The notes under the pieces: model-generated
Seen by the model: only the letters and a program-made list of their open reading frames with translations
Databases searched by the model: none
Told to the model about the DNA's origin: nothing
Made by a program: the position numbers and the translations under genes
Shown: one piece after another, positions 12,201 through 27,200 of the stretch
Numbering within the stretch: the stretch's first letter is position 1
Layout of the letters: the number at the start of each line of letters is the position of its first letter
NCBI GenBank assembly: GCA_964023205.1
Contig: OZ026840.1
Coordinates: 8,739,603-8,803,602, forward strand
Source: Lutraria lutraria
Lineage: Eukaryota; Mollusca; Bivalvia; Venerida; Mactridae
DNA length: 64,000 nucleotides
Reading direction: 5' to 3'

Positions 12201-15200
12201 TACATTGTTTTTACTCCCTATGCTCCAAATATTTTATTCTTCACATAAAGTGGTACACATTTGAATAGCATCTGACAGAAAAGGGTAACTGTGTTATTAA
12301 TGATACAAATAGCTTAATGACTCACCTTTTCATTAATTGAAGGTACAATGGCTATATCGGTAGAAGTGTTTACTTCGTCTTCTGTCCGGTTGTAATTTTT
12401 ATAAAAAAATGGAAAATACACATTTGCTGAACTTGTTGTGCAAATAAAAAGAATCAAAGCCGTGAATAAATATCTTAAGTAAAATTGTAATCAAAAGTTG
12501 TTTTTTAATTACCATACTTTTATACAAGTCCCACGATAATGATACGTGTCGTTTTATAATTCCAATGATGGGTGTATTCCATTGAATTAAGATATTTGAC
12601 AAATAATTGACAAAGATTTTAGACGACTTGTTTTACAGTTATTTAATTCAATAAATGTATTAAAATATTTCAACCTGATTGGTTTGCTGTTTCTATTCTG
12701 CTTGCTGCTAAATTTTGTTCTTCGGTCTCTGACAAATCTGCATTATTGCTGGTACCACCAGAGGCTTAGAATACAGCAAAATATCATTGTAAGTTTTTTT
12801 GTGATGAACAATGTTTTCAGAAATCTTCCGAGCCGTTTCTTCCGCCATACAAGCAAAACATACATGTAATAGGACAACAAGTTAAATATTAATTGTGTAC
12901 GGCACTAAATCGCATCCGGCAATTGAATACTATTTTACATACAACAATACAAATAAGGTCTGATTGTACTTAACTGTAAAAATGTGAAATTTTTCAATTC
13001 AGCTTTAAATATATATATAATTAGGAATATACCTTCTGGTCTTGTTTTGTTGACAGTAGCATACACATTTGCAGCACCTGGTATAACTTCGTCCTCCGCT
13101 TGTACATAAACAGGATTGTTTTGCACAGCTGGGCAACACAAAACGTGAAATATTAGATGTCATAAGAACAAAATATAAACGAGTGTAAACGAACATAAGT
13201 AGATTGAAGATAAAACAATGATACATCAAATGATTTAATGGAAGTCATTGATATCATACTCCTCAATGGTTTAATATTACTCATAGTTAAAGGTATGGCA
13301 AAAATAATTATCAAAGAAGCCAAATGCGATAAGTAACTATTCGATAATGTGCCATAAGATTATTCACTGCTCTCTGTGTTCATGTAATGATGAAATATCT
13401 AACCAACGTAAAATATTATTTGATTGATATTTGACTACAGGCATGCTGTAAGCAATATGATGTTTTGTATATAATATATAGATGAGAAAACATTTCCCAG
13501 AAACAACTGCATGAAAACACAAATTTCCATAATATTAATAGTCACCAAACCCATCAACCCAAAGACATACAACACACAAACACTTTATAAAAATGGGACA
13601 CAAACCACTGTCTCCATTAGGTTCATGTATAAGTAAGTGCATGCTATAATGTTACTTCTGTAAGTTCTACCTCACCTGCCTCATTCTCGTTATACTCATC
13701 CTCCCTTAAAAATAAGTTGATTGGTTGATAGGAATCATTTATTATAAGTTACACTATTCGAAAAGTAAGCATCATCTTTGATCTGTTATATTTAATGATC
13801 GAACAAGGCAAATGAATATAAAATATATTTAACTGGACGAAGCAAAACGAAATTCTCTTTGGGTGAGACTTTATAGCGTGCATCAAATTATATGTCATTG
13901 TATAAATGTATTCAAACATTATATGAAACTTGTTTATAATTTTATGAACATATTAAAAAAATATGATTCTATTTATTATGTAAAATACTGGTCTCTTATG
14001 TTGAAATGATGTAATGAGAAAATACTTGGTTGTTGTTGTAAGCTTCATTAACATACCTGATATTTCGAGCATCTGTACCTGTAAAAAAACATCATAAAAA
14101 GTAACAATTTTTATTATAAAAAATTGTACATTCGAATTAATTACAGTAATACATGTAAACGCAAATTCCTCCTTTGGACAAACTTTCCGTCTTAAAATGG
14201 TGATATTCGCATTTATAAATACGATATACAAAGGAAAGAAAGAAAAACATATTTGTTTATGAAAAGATGGTCATTATAATGAAGCGGTTATAGCGTTGAT
14301 GTATCGTGAACACATTTCAGAATTCTCAAGTTAAATGTGTTGTGGGCTTTTTAATATCATGTAAAAACAGTAATTATTATTACTTTTATGTAAAAACATA
14401 ATGGACATTTAATACTATATATTTATTATATAAAAACATGGTTATCCGTTAACATGGTGCAAATATTTACAGAAGTTATATCCAGATTCTGAACTATATA
14501 GCTAAACAAAGATATGATTTATTGCACATTAGATATTGAAATACAGAATTAAATAGGCAAGGATCTCACTTACGCTTTTTGAAGGCATATTTCTTTGTCA
14601 TGATGACGATTAGAATAATAACACCATTTCCACCGATAACACTCGCGATAGAAATAATGTATAGGGGAAATGGAGCTTCTACAATATAAAGCATAGTTAA
14701 TTGGATACATAGTCACTGTGTGGTAGCACTGTACGCAAAAAATCAACGGTGTTTACAAGATGGCGGACGGATAAATGCTGTGAGGTAGATGTCGTTTGTT
14801 TTTGGTTCAAACTTTTTAAATACGACGTCATCTACACAAAAGTATACATCAAATGAAAGAACTTTAAAACGGCAATCGGCGGCTAATAATCGTTTTTTAT
14901 CAAACCAAGCCGTTTTCACAAAATCAGTGTCTGAACATCTCGTGTTGAGTTTTTTGAAAAACGAAGCGAGGAAACTGAACAAAACCGACGATTATTCCGT
15001 TAAAATGAATGAATCGACAAAAATATTTGTCCACGTGTATGGAGAATGTAAAGCTCCTCACGTATATCCATTATTTCCTCATCAAAATCCCTTGTAGTAG
15101 ATGTTTTAAAGCTTTTAAATTTTACATACTGTACGCCACGGTGCTAAGTGTAAACATTGTACTGTACGCAACGGAGAAAACAAGTTCTGTACGCAACGGA

Positions 15201-18200
15201 GCAACAATTTTAGTCAAAAATCTGTACGCAACGGAGCAGTCAATGAATAGCTTGTTTCTGTGTGTTTAAAAACATGTCTTCTATACATTGTTATAGAAGA
15301 ATGCACGCACAAACATCAATAACGATACCAGTTTTGGCTCAGTATTATCTATTGACATTTTTTCATGAATTTACTAAGTGAATAGCTTTTTGTCGATTAC
15401 GATTTCAGAATTAGTTGTCCATAACAATTCGGCTAAATTTGTATTTGTCAATTCAACATTGCCATTGTAAATTAGGTTAAATAAGTCTTCTTCGCAGGTC
15501 GAGCAGTCTATTAGCAATGACTTTAACGGATGTCGGATGGTGACAGGTAGGTTCGAATCTCAGGTGCTGCGTGTATTTTTCTAAATCAAAATGATATTTT
15601 AAAGATATACAGAGCAAAGACAAGATATTAGCATAAGTTTTCCGCTGAATACTGTTTATATTTTTCATTAGTTATTTTCATATAGATTCTGAAATTTGAT
15701 AAAATCTAACGTAAGAAAAAAACTAACTTATGAAGATACTGTTTCCATTTTTTTATGGAAAGTGAAACACATATAATGCGAGTTTATACTGAAACATCAA
15801 ACGTTATATACTCACTGAAGACCTAACGAGGTCTCCGATATTCACTGTAAAAAAGGAATGTTTATTTGCCCCTTGACGTCAGAAACGTCAATTGACCAAA
15901 TGACATCAAAATCATGAAAATTGCTTATCCGCTCATTGTAATTATCATAGTTTAATCAATTCACTTTTTAGCATGTAAGAATGAAAAAAATATCTCATTT
16001 TGTCCAGCATTGTAGTAACATAATGCACGTTTTATCGTTCGAAAGTTTGAAATTGTTCACTCAGGCTTGCATGCGTTAGTAATTTTGAACCCGAAGCGTG
16101 CATTCTTCTTTAACAATGCACTTTAAATTGAAATCAAAGTATAGAAGACACGTTTTTAAACACACAGAAACAAGCTATTCATTGACTGCTCCGTTGCGTA
16201 CAGATTTTTGACTAAAATTGTTGCTCCGTTGCGTACAGAAATTGTTTTCTCCGTTGCGTACAGTACAATGTTTACACTTAGCACCGTGGCGTACAGTATG
16301 TAAAATTTAAAAGCTTTAAAACATCTACTACAAGGGATTTTGATGAGGAAATAATGGATATACGTGAGGAGCTTTACATTCTCCATACACGTGGACAAGT
16401 ATTTTTGTCGATTCATTCATTTTAACGGAATAATCGTTGGTTTTGTTCAGTTTCCTCGCTTCGTTTTTCAAAAAACTCAACACGAGATGTTCAGACACTG
16501 ATTTTGTGAAAATGGCTTGGTTTGATAAAAAACGATTATTAGCCGCCGATTGCCGTTTTAAAGTTCTTTCATTTGATGTATACTATTGTGTAGATGACGT
16601 CGTATTTAAAAAGTTTGAACCAAAAACAAACGACACCTACCTCACAACATTTATCCGTCCGCCATCTTGTAAACACCGTTGATTTTTTGCGTACAGTGCT
16701 ACCACACAGTGATAGTGTTGCATCGATGACAATCACCCAACAGGTCTCTATGACTCATCGTCTCCACTAAATCGTGCATTAACAAACGCTTAGTATACAC
16801 AACATTTTGTTAGGTATGTGGCTTATTGATTAATATTCATAAAATACAATATAATATACACATTGTATTAAGTATATGGACAGCAGTTTGCGAGTACAAA
16901 ACTGTTAAGCTGCACATGTTCCTAGCGCCAAATTTGTTGCTGTTATTAGACCTTTAACGCTGATTCGAGAGTTTCGTTAGAAATTACGTGCAGAGAACAA
17001 GTTGTTTAACACTTGATAATAAACTGAAATACTGTTGGAGTCATACGCTAACCACATACGAATTAAGTCATATCTCACTTCAGTTTCTCGCGCTGGAATT
17101 AGTTGATACTGACTGGCGACGATGTGGAACTAATTTGGTCAACAGACAGTGATCTTAACAAATATTAATAAGATGACGGTGTCTATCTTATTGTGTTTTA
17201 GGGATTAGAGAGAAGAATATTAGCAATATGTAAAATGATTATTTAAAGTGGCATGCCCTGGAACTGCTCTGTTTCCAAACACCAAAATGCGTTTATCACT
17301 TGTAAAACCAATTCTTACTGTAAAGTCTAAAGAAGAATGTGCGTTCAAAAATGACTATAATGCGCGCGCTGGTATTTGTATGTCGATTTGGATAAAAATA
17401 TTGAAAATGGTACCGATTTGATAGCTATTCGAGACGCTTCAGTTCCAAGGCATGCCCCTTTAAGCAGGTCTCACCTTTCGTTGTGAATTCATAAGATTCG
17501 CTGTAGTTACTCATTCCGGCTTTGTTATATGCTGCAAGTCTGACATAATATGTTGATGATCGTTCCAATGAGTGTAACTTATGGAATAGTGGAGCGCTAC
17601 TTGCTCCATTGTCATCATTGACTATCGTAATATTAGACCAATTAATATGGTCCGTGCTTAACTGAATAATAAATGTTTGGCTCAAGCCACCAAGAAAGCA
17701 GCGGTTCCAGGACACTAATACCGACGTTGCTTGGACATCTTTCACGTTGACGTTTGAAGGAACACACGGGGAATCTAAGGTGTCAAAATAAAAAAGTGAT
17801 GTTTGATATGCTATTGAGTCTAAATTTCTCGCGGAGTCCATTACCAATACAACACGGGGGCCTACCTCAAATTTTGAATTTAATCTGATGATAATAATTT
17901 TTTTATTTTTTTTATATGTATTATTACGTGTTATTTACAGCAATGCCCTTGATTTGTTTGTATTACGCCAATTATTCTGAAACCACTAGTGTACAGTTAC
18001 GTGTTAACCATTGATAACACATAGGTCATGTAATACGAAAAGTTTCATTGCGTTCATTGACATTTTAACAGTAACCTTGAAGCCTGCAGTGTTTAATTTA
18101 TACAACCGTGTGTTAAACACATTTTTGTTCCATTGGCATCAATGTGTACACTACGGTAGCGCTATGCACTGACCTGTGTTATTCTGCTCGGGGCATTATG

Positions 18201-21200
18201 GGTATTTGCAGGAACTACTTACAAAATGGAAATTATAAACAATAACATAGCGTGACGTCACCGTATGGTACACATTGGAGCCAAGCGTACGTCAACATTG
18301 TGTTTCATTGAATAATGAGTGTTATTGGCGAAAGCATAAGAATAGAAATGGTACTACGTATTCATTTTACATAACTAAACAAATTTGTTAATATCATACA
18401 ACCGATATGGTTGTTTTGACATTTTTAATCCTTTCGCGGAACTATACTCTTAGCGTATGTATAACTATCTAAATGTGGATAGTAATCAGTTTTATGTATA
18501 GAGGTTAGACAAACGTAGTGACGTCACGCTATGTATAGAACGCCATTGGCATTTGTTGCATATTCTAAAACTATAGTCAAAATTCCTCGATGACGTATTC
18601 GACTAAAATTTGAAAGTTCAAACTATTTGTTCATGTATTGGAAATACAAACAAGACAGAAAGTTTACGTTAATAAGTTTACGTTATACACTTTATAACTC
18701 TTTTAGTAAGGAACGCTTTTATACTTACCAGACACAGTCAGTTGAACCGATACGACTAGAGGCTTTTCTAGGGTTGTATGATACACCTTGCATCTGACCT
18801 CACTTCCATTATCAGATGCAGTCACTATATGGTTGAAGTAAGATACTGATGTATAAATGCCAGTGATTGAGTCATTATTGTGTGTTGCCGTACCGGTAAT
18901 ATTGTATTTGTCATCAAATTCCCAATATATTACAGCCGGAGGTCGACAGTTTTCTGCAACGCATTTTAGATTCACATGTTGCCCGTCTATCATTTCTGAG
19001 ATATGTTCTATACAAGGCATTTCAGGTTTCACTGAAAAAGTAAAAAGAATGTCATACATTGTACGATTAAAACGAAGTACAAGATCAACAAGAATGTCAA
19101 ACTTCACGGAACTGTCTAAGTTTAGAGAGAAAGCAAGTAATTATTTCGGACGTAGACCAATGTTAATGAAATGGTCGTAGGTAATAATTATATAAACCGA
19201 ATTCTGAACTCTAAATCAGACAAAAGAATTACTGACGCCAATGTAAACAGGGAGACATTGCATAAATAAATATACAGAAGTTTGACTTGAATGCAATACA
19301 TGTACATTACACGGGAATATTATTACTTACAATTGAGATACAGGCTAACAGTCGTTTTCTTCATTTTTTCGACACCTTCTTTCGGATAAGATGACGTACA
19401 TGTTATGTTCTGACCATCATGTGACCGAGATACATTAGTAAATGTGTATATAAGTGTTATATTGCACGTTGTGTTACATATTGCCACCGTTGTTCCATTG
19501 AGTCTTTCAGACTGGATCATATCGTGGTACAGGGAAACATTTGGTGCAGGATAGCCTCCTGGTGATAGACACTGTATGGTGATATTTCCTCCTTCGTTAC
19601 CTCTGATAATCTCACGTCCATCGTCAAGATGTTCGGTCAATCTAAATATCGGTTCATCTGGAGAAACTTGAACAAAAACAAACAAAATAGTGGAACAAAC
19701 ATTTTCCAGTTGGAGTGCATTTATCAATGGTTATAATAACACTATTGCGATGTACAAAATACTACTGTAATACAACCAAACAATATAACCTCTTTCAGGA
19801 TCAATTGTTCATCAGCTTATCATAATTGCTATAAGAACTCTTTTAGACACCAGATGTATTATAACAAGCTGTGAAATGTAATACTTTATTGAGATACATA
19901 TTAAGAGTCTTCAGAAAAATGCTTTGTTTATTTCAATTCCGAAGGGAATATTAACACTATATGATATTATTTAATTAACTCAATGTTCAATATTTCGGCC
20001 GGGGCCTTTATCAATTTTGTAGTTCCAAAGGGAATGTTAACACTATAATATCATTTTGTTTATTTTAATCCAAAGGGAATACATAAAATTTCTAGAATGT
20101 ACTTTAAACTGGCTTGTAACTAACTACGTATAACTTTTGATAAAGGCTCCGGCCGAAATATTGAACTTTGAGTTAGTTAAATTAATATTCAGAAAAATAG
20201 TTTTTGTTTTGAACACTTTAAGTGTGAAATCATATCATGTACAGAGAATATCAAGAATATTTGCTTATTCGTTTGCGGACAGATCTGGGAGGAAGGTCAG
20301 TCTTTAATTCGGACGTATATTCGTATTAATTTTTCTAGAATGTACTTCAAACTGGCTTGTAACTATAAACACAGACCATTATAATTATGCCCTGTCACCC
20401 GGACATTATTCATTGACTGAGACCAAACATATACAAACTGAAAATGTATGATATATATAAAAATACCTATGGTAACATTGCCAGTAAAATGCTCCGATTC
20501 TGTAATTGTCTTTACAGTAACATTATATGAGTATGTTCCATCATCCAACGAATCAGAAGATGTCCACACACATTTAAAATAACCAGGGTAAATGCTACTT
20601 GGCTTACACGTACTATTTTCGTCCGTGGAAATTTGAACCTATGAAATATTAACCGTATGTAAAGATATATTCTATTAATATAGTACTAACGATATTTTGA
20701 ATTTTATTTAACCAATTCATACATCAATGACATACATATTATCCAAGACCTTTATACTTTAAATTTTAAACTTTGCGTTGATTGTTACCAATAAACGAAT
20801 TAAACAGACTAATAACAGCTTAATTCCCGTGCTGCATTTTCAGATAAAATTGACAGCGTCTACTGATAAAAGGCAAAGTTCATTAAGGGTTATAGCACAA
20901 AAGTATCGATTTTCAATATACTGATTGTGCAGCGAATAATATTCCATATATCTACTGGTTATATTATTATTCTGATCTCCCTTTTCTTGGGTTCCGCTGC
21001 CAGAATATGTCCGCCTAAGAGGTAGTGTGGCAACGTCGTAAATACGGACTGTTGTTACAGTATTGGCTTTTTACACATACCCAACTTTCCAATACATTTC
21101 GCTCCCATTTAAGCCAAATTGTCTCCTTTGAAATCGATTCAAAAATCGATATCGGTTTATGTCTGATGATAAATTTCAGCAATAGATTATAGAGGGATTT

Positions 21201-24200
21201 TTTTTTCAATCTGTTATTGTCATACTTTCTTTTTATTTGTCAACTGTTTTCAACCTATATAAATAAAATTCAATTTTCATTCTTTAATATGATATAAACG
21301 TTATTAAGTTAAGGAATTATCTTCTTGCTTCCAATTTCGTTTAAAACATACTACTATACGCCCTATAGAATTGCTATATAATCACTTAAGAATTTCAAAA
21401 ATCTTCGTTTTAATGAAGTTTAGTTGCAAAATAAACTATTTTCTCATTATTGTACAACTTTTTTCCACCTATCACTAGAAAGAAGAAATCTTAAACTATA
21501 CGATGGTGGTTTTATAATTGTATAATACTGAATCAGATGTGACACTCTCGCACCAAATCGCTATTAAAGAGAAGATACTTGATATTTTATTTTCTAGAAT
21601 ATATGTTTATACCCGGTATATGAAGTGAATATAAATAAGAAAGAATTCTAGGTGGTATTCGAAATTAAGAACATTTGGTAACATTAAACAAATATCTGTA
21701 TACAAAAAAACATTTTTTTTTCTTAATAATTATATTCAACACTGAGATCATGTGTTAATTGTTCTATGCATTTGTTTTAATCAATATGTGGAATGATTAT
21801 GATTTCAGTCATTAAATGGAAATCATAGAATTATCTTCAGTTTAGTAGTATCATGCTAAGTAATCCAGACTTTTCATTTGATTTGGTGAACAGTCTGTAT
21901 TATTTATTTAATATCAATTCTCTGTATCCCAGCAGACGCAATACTGAGCAGAAAAAATAATATATTCACCTTTGACTGATCAGCAGAGTTTAAAATGGTA
22001 CATCAACTTTGTTTTGATTAATAATAGACCCAATAAAAACAACATAATTATTGCGCATTAACTGGCATGGCAGTTTATTGGTACATCTTTGAAATATTAT
22101 CGGAGGGGAAGGGGAAGATTACTCAGACATTTCATAATAGAACATAAGTATTTCACAATCATGCATGTACCATAGATACATTTTATGATGTCGTTTATAC
22201 AAACATTATTCTTTTTAACGAAGTAATATGGAAAAAGACTATTGTCCTTCAAGTACAGACACACATTTTATTAATTGATTTGTTTTCTTTGATTTTATTT
22301 ATGTTCAAATGACTTGGCATTATGTTTAAATTGTAACATATTATTAATGATGTGAAATAGGTCGCTTAAGTTTATGCTTTATGGCACTTTCTTTGTAATG
22401 CTTTTATTTCTGCTGGTTAAGTTCAAAACATAAGAATGTTTTATATTTTGTATTTTGGTTTATAGAATAGAAAACATAAACTGTAAAGTTAAGCTTCATA
22501 GCATTCTACTTATCCCTCTTAACATTTATCATTTGGTTATAATCGGTACATAAACATTGGGGGAAAATACGCTTTGTAAACAATGATTAACATACTTCTC
22601 CAAATGTCCTAAAATGGAACCTTTGTTTTGTGTGTTTTTGTTCTAATTATACAATGCTGTTAAAATAACGAATCATCGATAAACCTATCAAATCATCATA
22701 TCGATTTGACGAGAGTTACTTTTCTATTCACTGTCATATTAGTTTAATACATAATTAATCTGGGACATAGTTACTTATGCCAGCTATAACAGCACAAACT
22801 AACATATCTCCTAAAAAATCAAGATCCATATTTACAAACTTCTCATAGATCTTTCAAAGCTAGTATATTATTTCTATGGTAATGTCCATCAAGTTACTAG
22901 TATTTTAAGTATTATAATTAAATAATGATGATTATTTTAGTACAATGATAATACATATATACGAGGGATGTGTGATATGTTTTGTGTATTGTACTATAAC
23001 ACGAGAACAGTATGCACGATTTCACTAATATTGATACGTCTGGCTAGCTCTAATCAATACCTTTACAATGGTATATACATGAATATTAAGTCAACACAAA
23101 ATTGTCAAAAATCTTTATTTGAAGAGAGCCACACGTTGGCCACTGTTGAACAAATCGTCGATAACATGTGAGAACTTTTAAGAAATTTGAGTTTACAAAA
23201 GAACTTCGTAGAAAACTCGGCCATTCATTGAGGCAAATTTTTAACTCATTGGGGTAAGTTTATGGGTTCCTTAAGATATCTTATCTGAAGGTGGTAGCTG
23301 GAAAAAGAGATTTGTTACTTGTACGGAGACTGCAAAATCAGGACGACCGGTGACTGCGACAGGATGAACTAATTTCTCCAAAGCCAGGAAAGTAATTGAA
23401 AGGGATGACAGATATATGATTCACGATGTTGCCAAAGCTGTTGGCATTTCACTATTGAGAGTTAATTTCATTCTGAAGAGTATTTTGAAGTACTATTAAT
23501 GTCATATGGATACCCGCTCTATTGACAGATGGACAAAAAAATGGTACGCGTACAAAAGGCAAAACAATTGCTCAAAAAGTTTCCAAATTTCAACTATAGA
23601 CAATTTGCAAACATTAATACTAGTAATGCGACTTGGGTTTATTATATCAAGGCAGTCAGGAAAACTGGATCTTTTTCCCTTTGTGCTGACTCAACAACAA
23701 GAATGCTTCATCTTTTATTCAGCGTAAATGTAGTAAAAGACTGTAATACACAAAATGAATACAAATAACTAAATAAGCCATACATGTCGCATACAAAATG
23801 TTCGAATAATACATCAGCTCAATTATAATAGTTATACTTATAATGACCAAAAAGGCGTTCCATACTTTTTAATTTTAACAGCATTTAACTTATAATAATA
23901 AAGAATTTAACAATGAAAAAGATAATAGCACAATATGAAATCAAGTAAGACTCCTGATAAACTAACAAATACAAATGTTATATAACTGAAGTGAAAATAA
24001 TGCATTTCAAGTATACATATACATGTTAACTTCAACACAAAAAATATTGCTTGAAAAGGTCAGATTAAACTTACATAGACACTGCTGTTATAAAATACTA
24101 AAAAATTGTTAATAAACAATATGCATCCTAATACATGTAGCGAACATAAAAAACAAACTTAAAACATTATCAAAAGAAGTATTACTTACACTGTAGGGCT

Positions 24201-27200
24201 ACAAAGTCATAAAACCTGATCACTAAACATGTGCCTATGTGAGTAACTGAAAAATGGCGGATACAAATATATCAGGGGAAACTTTTAAAGGTCAACTCAA
24301 GCAGAATTTATCTGGAGGCATCACATTCATAGTATACACAGATTCTCTCAAATAGTTGTCAATATATCATAATGTCATAGTTCACAGAATCTAGGAGAGT
24401 ATATTTGGAGGCATCACACTCCCCGCCTAATATATGAAAGATATTACTTCATACCCATTAATTGTTCAACTAGGAACTCAAAAGTTTTCTTAATCTATCA
24501 AGATAACCAGTTCTGTAATAGGTCTGACATAAGTGGTCGACTTGCCATTCTTAACAACGCGCACTTCAACAGTTCTCACTTTTTGGTCAACGTCACTTTT
24601 AAAAACATTCATAATCAAACCTAATGGCCATTGTCCACGATGGACTTCCTTATCACGCATGAGAACAACATCACCAACTTTGACATCCGGACGTTCCGTT
24701 TGCCACTTGCGTCGCACTTGTAGTTGCTGTAAGTAACTGTTCTTCCAACTCTTCCAGAATATATCAGACAAACACTGAACATGTTTCCATTGTTTTCGGT
24801 ATATTTCCTTTAAGTCAGTTGAACTGACTGGATGAATATCTGGATACTGCTTTTGGGTAAGTAACATCGAAGGACTTATAATGTGTGGATTTTCTGGATC
24901 AGATGATATTGGACAAATGGGTCTAGAGTTCACTATGGTACATACTTCGCACATGAAGGTACACAAGACTTCGTGAGTAAGTTGTTTCATATTTGCACTG
25001 AGCAACATGGAGTCCAATATCTTTCGTGACACACCAATCATCCTTTCCCAAGATCCACCACGGTGAGATGCATATGGGGGATTGAAAATCCATTTCATCC
25101 CATATTCACGTAAAAAGTTGCAGATCGGTCCCTTTTCCGTGTACACAGCTTCAGCCTTAATGTCGTCAAGGGCTCCTAAAAAGTTAGTGCCCCTGTCTGA
25201 ACGATATTCCTTTACAGGACCGCGAATGGACACAAACCTGCGCAATGCATTGATAAAAGAAGAGCTACTCATCTCCTCAATTACCTCAATGTGTATTGCC
25301 CTGATTGCCATACACGTGAAAATCACTGCCCATCTCTTGCTATGGGAGAGACCTCCCCTTGTTCGTCTAGCGACAACTGGCCATGGTCCAAACACATCAA
25401 CCCCTACTGAACTGAATGGAGGTCCAGGTGTCACACGATCTTGAGGTAAATCAGCCATATTTTGATATTCCGGTTTTCTTCTGAGTTTCCTGCACACTAC
25501 ACACTTGTGCAAGATAGAATTTACCAGGCGCTTGCAGCCGATGATCCAAAAACCCTTGGACCTCACGGTACCTTCAGTAATAAGCCTACCTTGGTGATAC
25601 ACTTTCTCATGCAGATGAGTAACAAGTAGTCTTGCAATATGAGATTTCCCCGGAAGAATAATAGGATTTCTTTCATCGACAGATAATGGTGCTTTGTTGA
25701 GACGTCCACCAACACGCACAATTCCATGACCATCAACAAAGGGATGAAGAGCGATAATACTGCTAGTAGATGGGAGTGGTTTTCTCTGTTGTAAGAGCTT
25801 GATGTCATCACCATACCAGTAAGTTTGAATCTCCCTGATGATGAAATGTTCTGTTTCCTGATTATCCTGAATAATGCATGATGAAAACTTAGATTTTCTT
25901 CTACAGAATGACTTCAGAAACGAGAGCCCAGCAACCAACTTTTTCCATGAAGAAAAATTTACAAATCTATCGACCAGGTGCTCCTTCACCTCTGTTTTCT
26001 TTACACACACTAAGGGTCGTAATTCCTTATCTTTGTCCTGATCAATCAGAGGAAAACAATGGACCTCAATGTCATGTAATGTTCTCAGTTGTATAGGAGC
26101 TCTGAGCCAATCACTTCGTGACATGTCTTCTACAGTTGTATGACACCGAGTTCCTATGTCAGCTGGATTGTCTTGCGTGGAAACGAATGACCATTGTTCA
26201 GGCTTTGATCGTCTGTGAATTGTGTTAATTCGGTTGCTGACATAATTGTAGAAACGACGAGATCGGTTATTAAGGTATCCCAACACAACCATGCTGTCTG
26301 TGTAGTATCTTGCTGAGCTTGGGTTTAAATCGAGTTGTTGAAATACTATCTGGGCTAACTCTGTGGCCAGAACAGCAGCACATAGTTCTAGACGTGGAAC
26401 AGTATTTCCTTGTTTGGGGGCTATCTTTGACTTCCCAATAACAAATCCTATGTTTACTGTACCGGAATCATCGACTGACTGCAGGTACACAACGGCAGAG
26501 ATTGCTTTTTCAGAGGCATCTGAATAAACATGAACTACATTCGAGCTTGCACAGCTGAATGATAAAGGTGTAAACATCCTCGGAATGCGCAAGCCTTCCA
26601 ATGCATATAGGGACTGTCTCCACGTAAGCCATTCTTCTTTACGATCGTTAGAGAGAGGTTCATCCCAGTCATCATTGTCCTCGCATATTTCTCTATAGAG
26701 TATCCTACCATGAATGACTATCGGTGCTATGAAACCGAGAGGATCAAATAAACTGTTGATGATGGAAAGAAGACCCCTTTTTGTGAACGATTTTTCCGGG
26801 ATGCGTGCATTGAAGGTCAAACTATCCGTGTTGATGTCCCAAGCTAAACCAAGGCTCTGTTGGACGGGCAACTCATCAGAGGCAATGTTAACAGACTTCA
26901 AATTCTTCTCAAGATCTTCTTCCGGAAAGGCATGTAGGACATCAATGCTGTTCGAAGCTATCTTGTGAAGTCGTATCTTTGCTTCCTCTTTCAAAATGGT
27001 CTGTGTTCTACGAAGCAGACTAATGGCCTCATCGCTTGAAACAACAGACGTAAGCCCATCATCAACATAAAAATTACGAATCACATAGTTTCGGACATCA
27101 TCTTCAGCTTTCTCAACTGTTTTACGCAAACCATATGTAGCCACAGCGGGTGAAGGTGTGTTCCCAAACACATGCACCCTCATACGATATTCAACCAACT

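Noticed and set aside
12032..12268. Cys-rich ORFs with repeated FCSMLHCFAVCYIV-like text
   Set aside because: Produced by the 20-bp tandem repeat being open in several frames.
14789..15269. Overlapping ORFs of about 80-100 codons mirrored at 16156-16682
   Set aside because: They are the two arms of the foldback element read in opposite directions; no domain and no codon-level conservation.
15477..16150. Gene in the spacer of the foldback element
   Set aside because: Only short chance ORFs, no transposase signature.
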